Origin: Candidatus Saccharimonadia bacterium | Lineage (GTDB): Bacteria > Patescibacteriota > Saccharimonadia > Saccharimonadales > Saccharimonadaceae | Direction of reading: 5' to 3' | DNA: 32,771 nucleotides | Assembly (NCBI GenBank): GCA_023260255.1 | Contig: JALQVV010000089.1 | Coordinates: 1-32,771 of the forward strand | In this document: piece by piece, positions 16,155 through 24,556 of the stretch | Numbering within the stretch: the stretch's first letter is position 1 | Layout: the number at the start of each line of letters is the position of its first letter | Position numbers and translations under genes: made by a program | The notes under the pieces: model-generated | The model's input: only the letters and a program-made list of their open reading frames with translations | The model's database searches: none | Told to the model about the DNA's origin: nothing

Positions 16155-17318
16155 CTAGCCGATTAAGCGACGGTAAGCCTTGATAACAACATCTGCTATT
16201 TTAGGCCAGCTATATGCTTCAGCATACTTATCGCCAGCCGCAATCTGCCCTTTAATATCAACTCGCCCCAACTCACGCGCAAGCTCATAGTAAGCAGCCG
16301 CAGTCGTAAGCTTAATCTCGCCAAATTCTTTATTCATCTCTTTAAATGAATCCGTAGGATACCCGATAACTGCTCGCTGATTGGCGAAAGCAAGGTTAAG
16401 CGCACCCGATGAAACCTGACCGTAGTACTTGTTATTGTATGCATACACGCAAATATCAACTTCACGAATGAGCGCATTTAGTCGATCATCGTCATCTACA
16501 TAACCTGTGATATAAACCCGATCTTTGAGTCCTAGTGCATCTATGAGCGTTGCAATGGTATTGTAAATATTTACTTCATCACTTATTGGTTGCATGCCAC
16601 CAATGATTGCTAATTTGTAGTTATCAGGAAGATATTTCAGCGCTCGAACAGCGTCCTCGATGCCTTTATATTTATGCATGAAACCAATAGTTGCATATAT
16701 AATATCACCTGATTTCTTGTTTAGATTATCTGCAATTTCTGTTGACTTTATTTTTGGTCTTGTAAAAGGAAGTACCGGGTGATTAAATTGGATGATTTTT
16801 TCCTTATCGATACCATATGCCACCAAACTACTTGTTGTACCATTGTTATGTGTAAACAAAAGATCAGCCTTCTTGAATGCTTCGATGTGTCGTTTCTTAA
16901 ATATGCCGTGCAGCCGTTTTTGTCGAAGTACATTGACGATACTCCGTGGTCCAATACCCTCGCGTGGCTTAAATTTAAATGCGAGGGCTGGAGAAAGGTG
17001 CACCGTGACAACTACTTTTTTATCAATTTCTTTTGCAGCATCTACAATCTGGGCAAACTCGTCACCTGAATACAGTCCAAACTCATGCTGGATATGTAAA
17101 ATATCGTAGTTTTCAAGCTCCATCTTGAGCCGATCTAGTGTTTCGTCCAACTCATCCTGATTCATCACACGCGTTTTGTATGGCGATGAGTCAAAAAACT
17201 TTGTTTCAATTTTATCCGGCCATTGATCAAATTCGTGAACAAAATTTTCTTGGTATTTTCCAACTCCACAGTTATCTGAACTGCGTGAGCTGAATTGCAA
17301 GACCTTGATTTTAGACAT
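16155..17318 (-). CDS. GT4-like glycosyltransferase (last gene of the wzm-wzt operon)
   Basis: 387 residues, GT-B fold. The N-terminus is KVLQFSSRSSDNCGVGKYQENFV, a GT4-type glycine loop. The donor domain has YATIGFMHKYKGIEDAVRALKYLPDNYKLAIIGG and DRVYITGYVDDDDRLNALIREVDICVYAY. The usual EX7E donor motif is replaced by GQVSSGALNLAFANQRAVIGYP, as in the GT4 subgroup with a Ser-Gly-Ala-Leu version, so the first Glu is missing. Upstream is a clear Shine-Dalgarno (AGGAG, 7-nt spacing), and it overlaps the preceding GT4 gene by 8 nt. It is the sixth and last cistron of the glycan export operon. Confidence 0.8.
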   Translation of the reverse strand: MSKIKVLQFSSRSSDNCGVGKYQENFVHEFDQWPDKIETKFFDSSPYKTRVMNQDELDETLDRLKMELENYDILHIQHEFGLYSGDEFAQIVDAAKEIDKKVVVTVHLSPALAFKFKPREGIGPRSIVNVLRQKRLHGIFKKRHIEAFKKADLLFTHNNGTTSSLVAYGIDKEKIIQFNHPVLPFTRPKIKSTEIADNLNKKSGDIIYATIGFMHKYKGIEDAVRALKYLPDNYKLAIIGGMQPISDEVNIYNTIATLIDALGLKDRVYITGYVDDDDRLNALIREVDICVYAYNNKYYGQVSSGALNLAFANQRAVIGYPTDSFKEMNKEFGEIKLTTAAAYYELARELGRVDIKGQIAAGDKYAEAYSWPKIADVVIKAYRRLIG

Positions 17319-18624
17319 GTACTATCTCCTGCATTTTACTGCGTACTTGTGCGTATGACTCATCCCATGTAGTCTGTTTGTATTCCGCACATTTTGCACG
17401 CCATTTCTTCTGGTTTTCCGGTGTTAGCATTTCTTGGATCAAGGCAAGACACTCGTCTGTTGATGCCGGATCAAAATGTCGAACGTAACCTTCCGCTACC
17501 TCTATCATACTGGTTTTATCACTACATATACAAGGGGTGCCCTGCGCAACACTCTCAGCAATAGGAATCCCCCACCCCTCTGCAAAACTAGGCAACACAC
17601 TTAATTTAGCGTGCCTGTACAGCCAGGATAAATTTTCATCTGATGCATCGTGGAGAAACACAAATTTATCTTTCACTTCAGGATCTTGTGTCATGAAGTC
17701 ATATATTTGCTCCGTCTTCCATCCCCTCCTACCGACAATGACTGATACCGGCAAATCAATCCCTCGTGACCTAGCAAGCTTATAGACGTAGTAGAGAAGT
17801 GTGTGATTTTTTCGAGCCTCAATAGTGCCGACAGTGAGGAGGTAGTCTTTCTTTTCGAGTCCAGCTTCAACAAACGTTTTATCTATTGGCATTTCTGACT
17901 TCGCGAACTCAAAGTCTTCACCCAGTCGAAACACTTCCATCTTGGGCGGTTTTATACTATTCTTCACAAGCCACTTATGCAAGTCTTCTTGGGTGGCGCG
18001 TGAGACGCTCAACACAAGTGCTGATATAGGTACAATGCGCCGACAGTAGTTCATTAAACTCTCGCTTGAATGCCCGGAAAACTGTGGTGTTAATGTAAAC
18101 GGTAGAACATCGTGGATTATAGGGATAATCTTCAATTCTGAATCTTGCACACCATCTTCAAGAGTCTGTAGGAAATTCTCGTCCCACCATTCACCCCATG
18201 ATATAAATATTGCATCACCCTTTTGGAATAATACCTTCTTGTATGACTGCGCTTCAACTAAGGCAAGGTTATTTTGTGTTCTTTTAACGATAGCGAGGTC
18301 GTCAAGGCCCACATTTGTAATCACTCTTTTCACAAAATGCTTTAATGGCTTATATACTTCATTTAATTGTACGGTCTTTTTCTTATTACCATTCTCAGTA
18401 GATCCATCCTTTATATAGACGATACCTTTGCCAAGTTTCTTTACTGTTGCGCTGAAATCAATTTCACAGAAAGCAGCAACCTCCTTTACCCAAGAAACAT
18501 AGACAACCTCTTGCGCACCTCTCGGTTTGAAGCGGATTGAAAGTTCATACATAACACGGGGGATACCCGTCAGATGCCCCTGCCAGTGTACAAGCTGTGT
18601 TACATCGACATAAACTTTCGACAC
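17311..18624 (-). CDS. GT4 family glycosyltransferase
   Basis: 437 residues from the GTG at 18624, which directly precedes KVYVDVTQLVHWQGHLTGIPRVMYEL, a typical beginning of this GT4 subgroup. The ORF track uses an in-frame GTG at 18651 inside fkbM, which remains possible. The donor domain contains LTVGTIEARKNHTLLYYVYKLA and SFAEGWGIPIAESVAQGTPCI (EX7E-type). Proteins of this kind are long GT4 enzymes of ABC-exported O-antigen loci. Between the two domains is an insert around residues 55-110. It follows fkbM with almost no gap and overlaps the next GT4 gene by 8 nt. Confidence 0.82.
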   Translation of the reverse strand: MSKVYVDVTQLVHWQGHLTGIPRVMYELSIRFKPRGAQEVVYVSWVKEVAAFCEIDFSATVKKLGKGIVYIKDGSTENGNKKKTVQLNEVYKPLKHFVKRVITNVGLDDLAIVKRTQNNLALVEAQSYKKVLFQKGDAIFISWGEWWDENFLQTLEDGVQDSELKIIPIIHDVLPFTLTPQFSGHSSESLMNYCRRIVPISALVLSVSRATQEDLHKWLVKNSIKPPKMEVFRLGEDFEFAKSEMPIDKTFVEAGLEKKDYLLTVGTIEARKNHTLLYYVYKLARSRGIDLPVSVIVGRRGWKTEQIYDFMTQDPEVKDKFVFLHDASDENLSWLYRHAKLSVLPSFAEGWGIPIAESVAQGTPCICSDKTSMIEVAEGYVRHFDPASTDECLALIQEMLTPENQKKWRAKCAEYKQTTWDESYAQVRSKMQEIVHV

Positions 18625-18625
18625 G

Positions 18626-19522
18626 CTATTTACTACTCCCGTTTTTCTCACTACCCTTGGCGTACATTTTTAGCGACTTCCTCAATAATGCACGCCTATC
18701 CGCAAGCGTTTGCTTCAAAGTACTGTTCTCTAACTCTAGCTTTCGTATGGTCTCGGCTAGTTCTTTTTCGACTTTCTTACTATACTTATAAAACTTGTTT
18801 GCATTATCGAAGTCTTCATAACGAATGCCGCCACCACGTCGGATAAGAACATGTTCAATAAATGGAAGTTCTTTATGTGAGAACCCTTTCTCTACATAGT
18901 AATCATTGAGTCCGTCATTGAAGACTCTGTTGTAACCCTTGCTTTGTAAGAACTTCCTTGTCTCAGAAGCACTAAATCCAGCTTCTATACAAAGAACATC
19001 TGGGCGGAACTTTTTCCAGTCATTGCTCTCGAGGACTTCCCGCTCAAAACCCTCTACGTCGACTTTCATGAAATCTATCTTCGTTACCTTATTTTGAACA
19101 AACACTTCCTTTAATGGAACGATTTTCACTTTAGTATCTTGCCATTCGTCTGTAGAACTGTTCTTTGTATGGAGATATTGTTCTTTTATTTTATCCGACA
19201 AGGTCGAAAGCCCACCACTCTTATAAACACGAAGTGTCTTAGTTCCTTTTTTAGTTCCGACAGCAGCATTAATATTGATGTCTTTCGGACGACGTTTCAA
19301 AAATTTTTCATATTGAGCCAACTGAGGTTCAATATTAATACCAATCCATCCACGCGTATAGAAAAGTCGCGTAACCGAATCGTAGTCAGGATCATATGCA
19401 CCCACATCGACATAGAAGCCCTTTTTCTTTTCAACGAAAAAAGATTCAAGCAGCAAATCTTCCCGATTCTGCGCGTAGGTAATCTTGTTACGATAATGCT
19501 TCAGCGTTTCCTCTGTTATCAT
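18626..19522 (-). CDS. FkbM-family methyltransferase with C-terminal coiled coil
   Basis: 298 residues. FkbM-type SAM methyltransferase landmarks: NREDLLLESFF, then GFYVDVGAYDPDYDSVTRLFYTRGWIGINIEP (SAM motif I with the acidic pair) and KIDFMKVDVEGFEREVLES (motif with the catalytic-site Asp-Val-Glu-Gly). The last about 50 residues (EKELAETIRKLELENSTLKQTLADRRALL) look like a coiled coil, which could dock to a partner. FkbM enzymes in O-antigen operons methylate sugar hydroxyls, in ABC systems sometimes at the chain end recognised by Wzt. That role fits here but is inferred. It overlaps the upstream GT4 gene by 4 nt (ATGA). Confidence 0.85.
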   Translation of the reverse strand: MITEETLKHYRNKITYAQNREDLLLESFFVEKKKGFYVDVGAYDPDYDSVTRLFYTRGWIGINIEPQLAQYEKFLKRRPKDININAAVGTKKGTKTLRVYKSGGLSTLSDKIKEQYLHTKNSSTDEWQDTKVKIVPLKEVFVQNKVTKIDFMKVDVEGFEREVLESNDWKKFRPDVLCIEAGFSASETRKFLQSKGYNRVFNDGLNDYYVEKGFSHKELPFIEHVLIRRGGGIRYEDFDNANKFYKYSKKVEKELAETIRKLELENSTLKQTLADRRALLRKSLKMYAKGSEKNGSSK

Positions 19523-20673
19523 TTCTCGTCAACCTCCTCTATGACACGAATCAATTCAGCAGCACTTCTACTCCATGAGAACCGTTTCGAGCGTTGCAGG
19601 CCATACTTATTCACATCTTGCCTACTGTAATAATACATCATTTCTTTGGCTATACTTGATGCGTTTGTGACATCTACATATCGTCTGAATTGCTCACCCA
19701 TTACTTCTGGTAATGATGAATTATCACCTACTATCACATATGCGCCGCATGACATAGCTTCAAGAGGGGTTAACCCAAATCCCTCATAGAGAGCTGGATG
19801 AACGAGACAGATAGACGCAGAAAGCAATGCGGGCATATCTGCATCAGGTACATAGTGATCTGGCTTTAAGATTCCATAACCTTCCTTCTTCATTTTTTTG
19901 ATTTTTGCAAATATTTTTTCATTCCCCCACCCCATACCGCCAACTATAAGCAACGGGATTTCTCTCTCTCCAGTTTTATCTACAAACAACTTATATGCAT
20001 CAAGTAGTTTTTCTATGTTTTTGCGTGGTTCGATATTACTGAAGAAAACGAAGAATTTTTTACGCGACAAATCATACTTTGCGATAATTTTATCCTGTTC
20101 CTCATGCGAACGAGGGTAGTATAGGGAGTGATCGACTCCATTATAAACGGTGCGTACCTTGCCCCTCGACTCTGGAAAGAAATATTCTATCTCTTTCTTT
20201 GCATGTCGTGAGACAGTTACAACAGCGTCAGCCCTTTGGATAAACTGGTCTATATGACGTTCCAGCAGATCAAGATTTTTCACTTCAATATGTTCCGGTG
20301 CAATCTTGAAGTAAACATCGTGAATATAAGTAATGTTTTTTGAAAAGAGGAGGGGCCAATTTTTGAAATTGGGAAATAAATATATCCCTCTCCCGAAGAT
20401 GATATCCATAAAAGGTGTTACGCCGAAACGAACTGCACCATTCATAATCCTTGCCGGTAAGAATAGTCGTTTTATTTTTATCGAATTTGGCAGGTGGTGT
20501 GTTCCAAGGAAAGATGTTTTGTTAAATGGCACTATGAGAATTAGCTCAAACTTTTTTATGAAATCCTCATTCGCGGCAAGCGAACGGATCAGGTGAAGTG
20601 CGGTGTGTCCAACACCGCTCATATTCTTTTCTGCGATTGACCCAGCCTCGACAAATAGTTTTCGCTTAGCCAT
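19519..20673 (-). CDS. GT4 family glycosyltransferase (mannosyltransferase-like)
   Basis: 384 residues. It begins KLFVEAGSIAEKNMSGVGHTALHLIRSL, the GT4 subgroup with a G-V-G-H-x-A/T loop. It continues with TYIHDVYFKIAPEH and VTVSRHAKKEIEYFF, then the donor-domain signature SNIEPRKNIEKLLDAYKLF and LYEGFGLTPLEAMSCGAYVIVGD (EX7E). Enzymes of this type transfer mannose or rhamnose in ABC-type O-antigen assembly; the sugar here cannot be set from sequence. It overlaps wzt by 8 nt and fkbM by 4 nt, so translation is coupled through the operon. Confidence 0.85.
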   Translation of the reverse strand: MAKRKLFVEAGSIAEKNMSGVGHTALHLIRSLAANEDFIKKFELILIVPFNKTSFLGTHHLPNSIKIKRLFLPARIMNGAVRFGVTPFMDIIFGRGIYLFPNFKNWPLLFSKNITYIHDVYFKIAPEHIEVKNLDLLERHIDQFIQRADAVVTVSRHAKKEIEYFFPESRGKVRTVYNGVDHSLYYPRSHEEQDKIIAKYDLSRKKFFVFFSNIEPRKNIEKLLDAYKLFVDKTGEREIPLLIVGGMGWGNEKIFAKIKKMKKEGYGILKPDHYVPDADMPALLSASICLVHPALYEGFGLTPLEAMSCGAYVIVGDNSSLPEVMGEQFRRYVDVTNASSIAKEMMYYYSRQDVNKYGLQRSKRFSWSRSAAELIRVIEEVDEK

Positions 20674-21883
20674 TGCTCACTTCTACATCAATAGCCGGCT
20701 CGACCGCAAAGCTTGTGTGCTGTTCGCGGAAGACGCTAATATATTTTGCGTTCTCCCACCAGTCATACTGTACCGTCTCGTCACTATTCGCAACAGCAAC
20801 ATCCACAACGTAGTCGCCGTCATTTAGAATGTTTGGAATGCGCCACGTAATAGTGCCTTTATCTCCCTCTTTCATTGCAGCCATATCCTTATGTTGAAGT
20901 CTCGTGTTGGTACCGAACATTATAGTGCCTGCCGTATTCTTAATAGAGAATCCAAAGACTGGTCCTTTGACATCACTTTTTACTTCATAATCCACATGAA
21001 TTTCAATCATCTTCGCTTGCTGCGTAATACGCTTTGGCTCAACGCTCAAGCTATTATATTGGACCTGCTTCGTCCCCCAACGGTTCTTCTTAATTTTAGT
21101 TTGTGCATCGTTCTTATCAATTGAGTCGTCTTCCATGAACATGCGGGTATATGATGATGCAACTTTACCAACGTTGCCCTCTACAATGATCTTGCTCTTT
21201 TCGATTAGCACAGCGCGATCACAATATTCGCGTACAGCATTCATATCGTGACTAACAAAGACAACTGTTTTACCCTGATTTTTTAGTAATTTAAAATAAT
21301 TGAAGCATTTACGTTGAAAATCTGCATCTCCAACAGCAAGCACCTCATCAACAAGTAAAATATCGGCTTCAGCATGCGTTGCAACAGAGAAAGCGAGTCG
21401 TACCTGCATACCAGATGAGTAGTTTTTAAGTTTCTGATCCATGAATTTTTCAAGCTCGGCAAATTCAACAATCTCATCGTACATAGTATCAATCTCTTTA
21501 CGAGTAAATCCTAGTAGTGCACCGTTAAGATAGACGTTTTCGCGACCAGAAAGTTCTGGATTAAAGCCTACCCCTAGTTCGATAAAAGGCACTAGTCGAC
21601 CATGTGTCTTAATATTCCCGGATGTTGGCTGGTAGATACCCGCTAAAATCTTTAATAATGTACTTTTACCACTACCATTCCGTCCGACAATACCAAAAAA
21701 CTCACCCTTTTTAATATCAAAGCTAACATTCTGCAAGGCATGTTGAACTTCATACCCTTTGTTACGTCTCTTTAAGCTACCTGTTACCCATGATTTTATT
21801 GAGCTGTTTTTTTCATGAGGAAGTTTAAAGAACTTCGAGACATTATTGACCGAGATAGCCACTTCGCGTTGATCGTCTGTCAT
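20666..21883 (-). CDS. wzt: Polysaccharide ABC transporter ATP-binding protein with glycan-recognition domain
   Basis: 405 residues. The nucleotide-binding domain has Walker A GRNGSGKSTLLKIL, the family-typical ELSGRENVYLNG, signature NYSSGMQVRLAFSVA, Walker B ADILLVDEVLAVGD and the switch His in VFVSHDMNAVREYC. Residues about 255-400 form a beta-rich Wzt C-terminal domain (GPVFGFSIKNTAGTIMFGTNTRLQ ... DYVVDVAVANSDETVQYDWW). In E. coli O9a that domain binds the modified chain terminus and licenses export. The ORF-track start 21964 lies in wzm. The ATG at 21883 has a strong Shine-Dalgarno and directly precedes the NBD. It partners with Wzm immediately upstream. Confidence 0.92.
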   Translation of the reverse strand: MTDDQREVAISVNNVSKFFKLPHEKNSSIKSWVTGSLKRRNKGYEVQHALQNVSFDIKKGEFFGIVGRNGSGKSTLLKILAGIYQPTSGNIKTHGRLVPFIELGVGFNPELSGRENVYLNGALLGFTRKEIDTMYDEIVEFAELEKFMDQKLKNYSSGMQVRLAFSVATHAEADILLVDEVLAVGDADFQRKCFNYFKLLKNQGKTVVFVSHDMNAVREYCDRAVLIEKSKIIVEGNVGKVASSYTRMFMEDDSIDKNDAQTKIKKNRWGTKQVQYNSLSVEPKRITQQAKMIEIHVDYEVKSDVKGPVFGFSIKNTAGTIMFGTNTRLQHKDMAAMKEGDKGTITWRIPNILNDGDYVVDVAVANSDETVQYDWWENAKYISVFREQHTSFAVEPAIDVEVSNG

Positions 21884-21884
21884 A

Positions 21885-22694
21885 CTACACCTCCTCCGCA
21901 AAGCCTTTAGAGTGTTTACGGAAATACCACATTGCAAAAACAGCAAAGATTGCAACAAATCCAATTGGCACCAATCTCATCCATTCAGAGCCATAGATTG
22001 TGCCAATTGTTGCCGCATGGGGTGTAACAATAATATGCCTAAGATCCTGCATAATTTGAGCTGGTGGAGTCAAGATGAGAATCTTTTGAGCGACGACCGG
22101 AATAATATTTATTGGATAGATAATCGGTGTTGCGTAAAATGCACCTTGCATAATCACCTCCCAGATATAGTTAACATCACGGAGTTTAACGAACAATGCA
22201 CTTAGCAAAAATGCAACTGAAAGCGAAAATACGAAAAGCTCAATAATGAGGATTGGTGCCCATACTGCTGTTATCGACATATCGACTCCTGATATAAGTG
22301 CAAAGATTGCAACAACAATCATATTTAAGGCGAGGTTTATCAACGCCGAGAAAGAACCCGCAAGAACGATGACGTATTTTGGAAAATTAAGTTTCCGTAT
22401 CAAATCGCCACGCCCAACAATCGATCCGACACCATTATTGGTAACTTCTGAGAAATAGTTCCATACCACGATGCCCAAAAGCAAATAGACGGGGTAATGA
22501 GGAATAGCATCGCTCACCACTGGTAAAAACTTTACAAATACAACATAGAGAATCGCAAAAAGCGCAAGGGGTCGTAGTAAGGACCACACGTAACCAAGCG
22601 CCGAACCCTGATATCGAAGCTTGAAATCAGTAATAACAAGTTCTCGCAGCAGTATGAGTGAGTAGTGATATTTATCAAGATATTTTCGCGTCAT
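21885..22694 (-). CDS. wzm: Polysaccharide/polyol-phosphate ABC transporter permease
   Basis: 269 residues with six predicted membrane segments. Family marks: LRELVITDFKLRYQGSALGYVWSLLRPLALFAILYVVF at the N-terminus (the amphipathic gate-helix region) and GAFYATPIIYPINIIP in the middle. It ends with a basic WYFRKHSKGFAEEV tail. It forms the membrane channel with Wzt and exports lipid-linked glycan across the cytoplasmic membrane. It is the first gene of a six-gene minus-strand operon and is divergent from the OpgC-like gene. Its stop is separated from the wzt ATG by one base. Confidence 0.92.
   Translation of the reverse strand: MTRKYLDKYHYSLILLRELVITDFKLRYQGSALGYVWSLLRPLALFAILYVVFVKFLPVVSDAIPHYPVYLLLGIVVWNYFSEVTNNGVGSIVGRGDLIRKLNFPKYVIVLAGSFSALINLALNMIVVAIFALISGVDMSITAVWAPILIIELFVFSLSVAFLLSALFVKLRDVNYIWEVIMQGAFYATPIIYPINIIPVVAQKILILTPPAQIMQDLRHIIVTPHAATIGTIYGSEWMRLVPIGFVAIFAVFAMWYFRKHSKGFAEEV
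21890..21894 (-). promoter_or_regulatory. wzt ribosome binding site inside wzm
   Basis: GGAGG lies 6 nt before the wzt ATG at 21883 and is encoded by the last Glu-Glu-Val codons of wzm. It fixes the wzt start and shows that operon-internal genes use Shine-Dalgarno initiation. Confidence 0.8.
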
Positions 22695-22706
22695 TCGTAC
22701 CGCTTT

Positions 22707-22712
22707 ATTATA
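22707..22712 (-). promoter_or_regulatory. -10 element (TATAAT) of the wzm operon
   Basis: A perfect minus-strand TATAAT ending 12 nt before the wzm ATG, implying a leader of about 5 nt. No strong Shine-Dalgarno is present. Confidence 0.55.
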
Positions 22713-22756
22713 TCCTATTTTATACCGCTTCCAGGATTTACTTGTGATCTCAATGT

Positions 22757-22762
22757 TATAAT
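22757..22762 (+). promoter_or_regulatory. -10 element (TATAAT) of the OpgC-like gene
   Basis: A perfect TATAAT followed after 10 nt by an in-frame TTG (22773). The divergent wzm -10 is about 45 nt away, so the two promoters are back to back. Confidence 0.5.
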
Positions 22763-22772
22763 AATAAGTACT

Positions 22773-23960
22773 TTGTCGACCAAAAGTGAGATTACACGAA
22801 GACCAAGACTTGGATCTATTGACCTACTGAGGGGCTTCTTTATATTTGTTATGATCGTTGACCATGTCGCAAGATTTCCTAACATATACGATTTGCTATC
22901 CGGAAGAGGCTCGCTGTGGTTTTCAGCCGCTGAGGGTTTTGTGACAATCTCAGGCTTGCTTGTTGGCTACATATATACACACAAAATACTTATTCAGCCA
23001 ACCCTCGTTGTTAAACGACTTTATAGACGAGCACTTGTATTATATATATCCGTTATATCGCTCGCTTTATTCTTCATGGCTTATAGTCACCTTATTCTTC
23101 ACGAAGGTAATTTTGTACAAGGATCAAATTCTCTTTTCGGATTACTTTTCCAGCTTGCAACCCTTCAGTACAGCTATGGTTGGGCTGAGTTTTTAACCCA
23201 TTACGTCATCTTCTTACTACTAGCACCTCTTGGACTTTATCTCATTGCAAAAAAACATTCCATATTATTACTTCTATTAAGCTGTCTTGTATGGGCTGTA
23301 AATCTTTGGAACAGTGATGGTCAAACTCGATATGAATTCACCGCATCATGGCAATTTCTTTTTTTCATCGGTATGGTTGTTGGGGCACATCTTTTGAGTG
23401 TCAATGCCTGGGTCAGAAGCCATATTTCAAAACTAAACATTCAGAGGCTAAAATACATACTTTGGGGTGTAGCACTTCTATTATTTATCCTCAATTCGTT
23501 CCTAAGTTACGGTATTAATTTAATTTCCGATCTCTTTCCCTCTATTAGCTTATTCTCTGAAACCGTTCATAAAATATGGACACCTCTTAATGAAAACTTC
23601 TTCTCATGGTGGACAGACAAGGCAACCGCCGCACCATTACGTATATTATTCGGTGTAGTTATGTTTTGGGCATTATTCACTTTTTTCAACAGGTTCGCCA
23701 CTCAAATACACAAATATACAAACGGCGTATTTTTGACTTTGGGCAGACAGCCACTCTTTGCTTATTGCTTCGGGGCTGTTGCAATATTTTTTACCGAAAA
23801 ATACATACCTTCGCCAAGTAAACCCGGATTAGTTTTTGTTGCAAACTTTCTAGTAACCTCAGGAGTACTATTTATTACTTATAGCTTCACTAAGCTCTTT
23901 ACGCGATATACCTCTACAAAGACTCTGCGTTCACCTGAGTTTCGCAAATCGATCGACTAA
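22773..23960 (+). CDS. OpgC-like membrane acyltransferase/succinyltransferase
   Basis: About 395 residues with around ten membrane segments. The start region RPRLGSIDLLRGFFIFVMIVDHVARFP matches the OpgC/acyltransferase-3-like pattern (R-x-x-x-D-x-x-R-G then D-H). It continues with WFSAAEGFVTISGLLVGYIY, and GRQPLFAYCFGAVAIFF lies near the C-terminus. OpgC proteins add succinyl groups to periplasmic glucans; relatives acylate other glycans, so acylation of an exported glycan is plausible. The ORF-track start (22665) lies within wzm. I place the start at the TTG at 22773 after the -10; it is the weakest start call here. The stop overlaps the convergent cupin gene by 4 nt. Confidence 0.72.
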   Translation: MSTKSEITRRPRLGSIDLLRGFFIFVMIVDHVARFPNIYDLLSGRGSLWFSAAEGFVTISGLLVGYIYTHKILIQPTLVVKRLYRRALVLYISVISLALFFMAYSHLILHEGNFVQGSNSLFGLLFQLATLQYSYGWAEFLTHYVIFLLLAPLGLYLIAKKHSILLLLLSCLVWAVNLWNSDGQTRYEFTASWQFLFFIGMVVGAHLLSVNAWVRSHISKLNIQRLKYILWGVALLLFILNSFLSYGINLISDLFPSISLFSETVHKIWTPLNENFFSWWTDKATAAPLRILFGVVMFWALFTFFNRFATQIHKYTNGVFLTLGRQPLFAYCFGAVAIFFTEKYIPSPSKPGLVFVANFLVTSGVLFITYSFTKLFTRYTSTKTLRSPEFRKSID

Positions 23961-24502
23961 CGATTGTAGTCGTCTTGAATGCGAATAATATCCTCCTCAT
24001 CAGACAAATGATCAGGATCACTGTGTTGCCATATTTCCGCAACAAGCACGTACTTACCCTCGATACCAACAAGCCTGTGTCGTTCACCTTTTGCAAATTG
24101 CACGACTTCGCCAGCTTTGACTGGCACAACCTCGCCCATCTCGTCGGTAGGGCTTTTGTAATACGCACCGTCCGTCAGGAACGCCCAGCGTTCGGCACGA
24201 CGATCATGTTTTTGCCAACTAAGTCTTTGGCCTGGTGCGACGAGCAGAAACTTCGGACTGAGTTCTGCGTTTTCTATACCCAACTGCGCTTCCGCCAATG
24301 TCAGTCCCGGGAAAAATGAAGCAATAAATTGCTCTGCAACCTTGCCATCAAAACGCAGATACGCACCCCAGGGCTTGGAATCATTGCGGTCAACTGTTTC
24401 GTAGCCATAGCTCTTTGCTATATCCTCCAATTGATCAACTAGTTCTATTTTATCTACAGCGCCATCGAGGTTTAATTGCAAAAGTTTTTCCTGTATATCC
24501 AT
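23957..24502 (-). CDS. Stand-alone cupin, phosphomannose isomerase type
   Basis: 181 residues. The core KPWGAYLRFDGKV ... KFLLVAPGQRLSWQKHDRRAERWAFLTDGAYY and KAGEVVQFAKGERHRLVGIEGKYVLVAEIWQ matches the cupin domain fused to the C-terminus of bifunctional ManC/AlgA proteins (type II phosphomannose isomerase). Its usual pattern is LSLQxHxxRAEHW. The Gln, His and Glu of that motif and a later His (ERHRL) are kept; the usual second His is Arg. It would convert fructose-6-phosphate and mannose-6-phosphate, upstream of ManC at 6819, which lacks this domain. It is preceded by a CATAAT 8 nt before the ATG. Catalytic competence is not certain. Confidence 0.7.
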   Translation of the reverse strand: MDIQEKLLQLNLDGAVDKIELVDQLEDIAKSYGYETVDRNDSKPWGAYLRFDGKVAEQFIASFFPGLTLAEAQLGIENAELSPKFLLVAPGQRLSWQKHDRRAERWAFLTDGAYYKSPTDEMGEVVPVKAGEVVQFAKGERHRLVGIEGKYVLVAEIWQHSDPDHLSDEEDIIRIQDDYNR

Positions 24503-24510
24503 AGGGATTC

Positions 24511-24516
24511 ATTATG
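24511..24516 (-). promoter_or_regulatory. -10-like element (CATAAT) of the cupin gene
   Basis: CATAAT ends 8 nt before the ATG at 24502, giving a near-leaderless arrangement with no Shine-Dalgarno. Confidence 0.45.
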
Positions 24517-24556
24517 ACATTGGCATTTTGAATTCGTCAAATACTCTTGATTCCTT

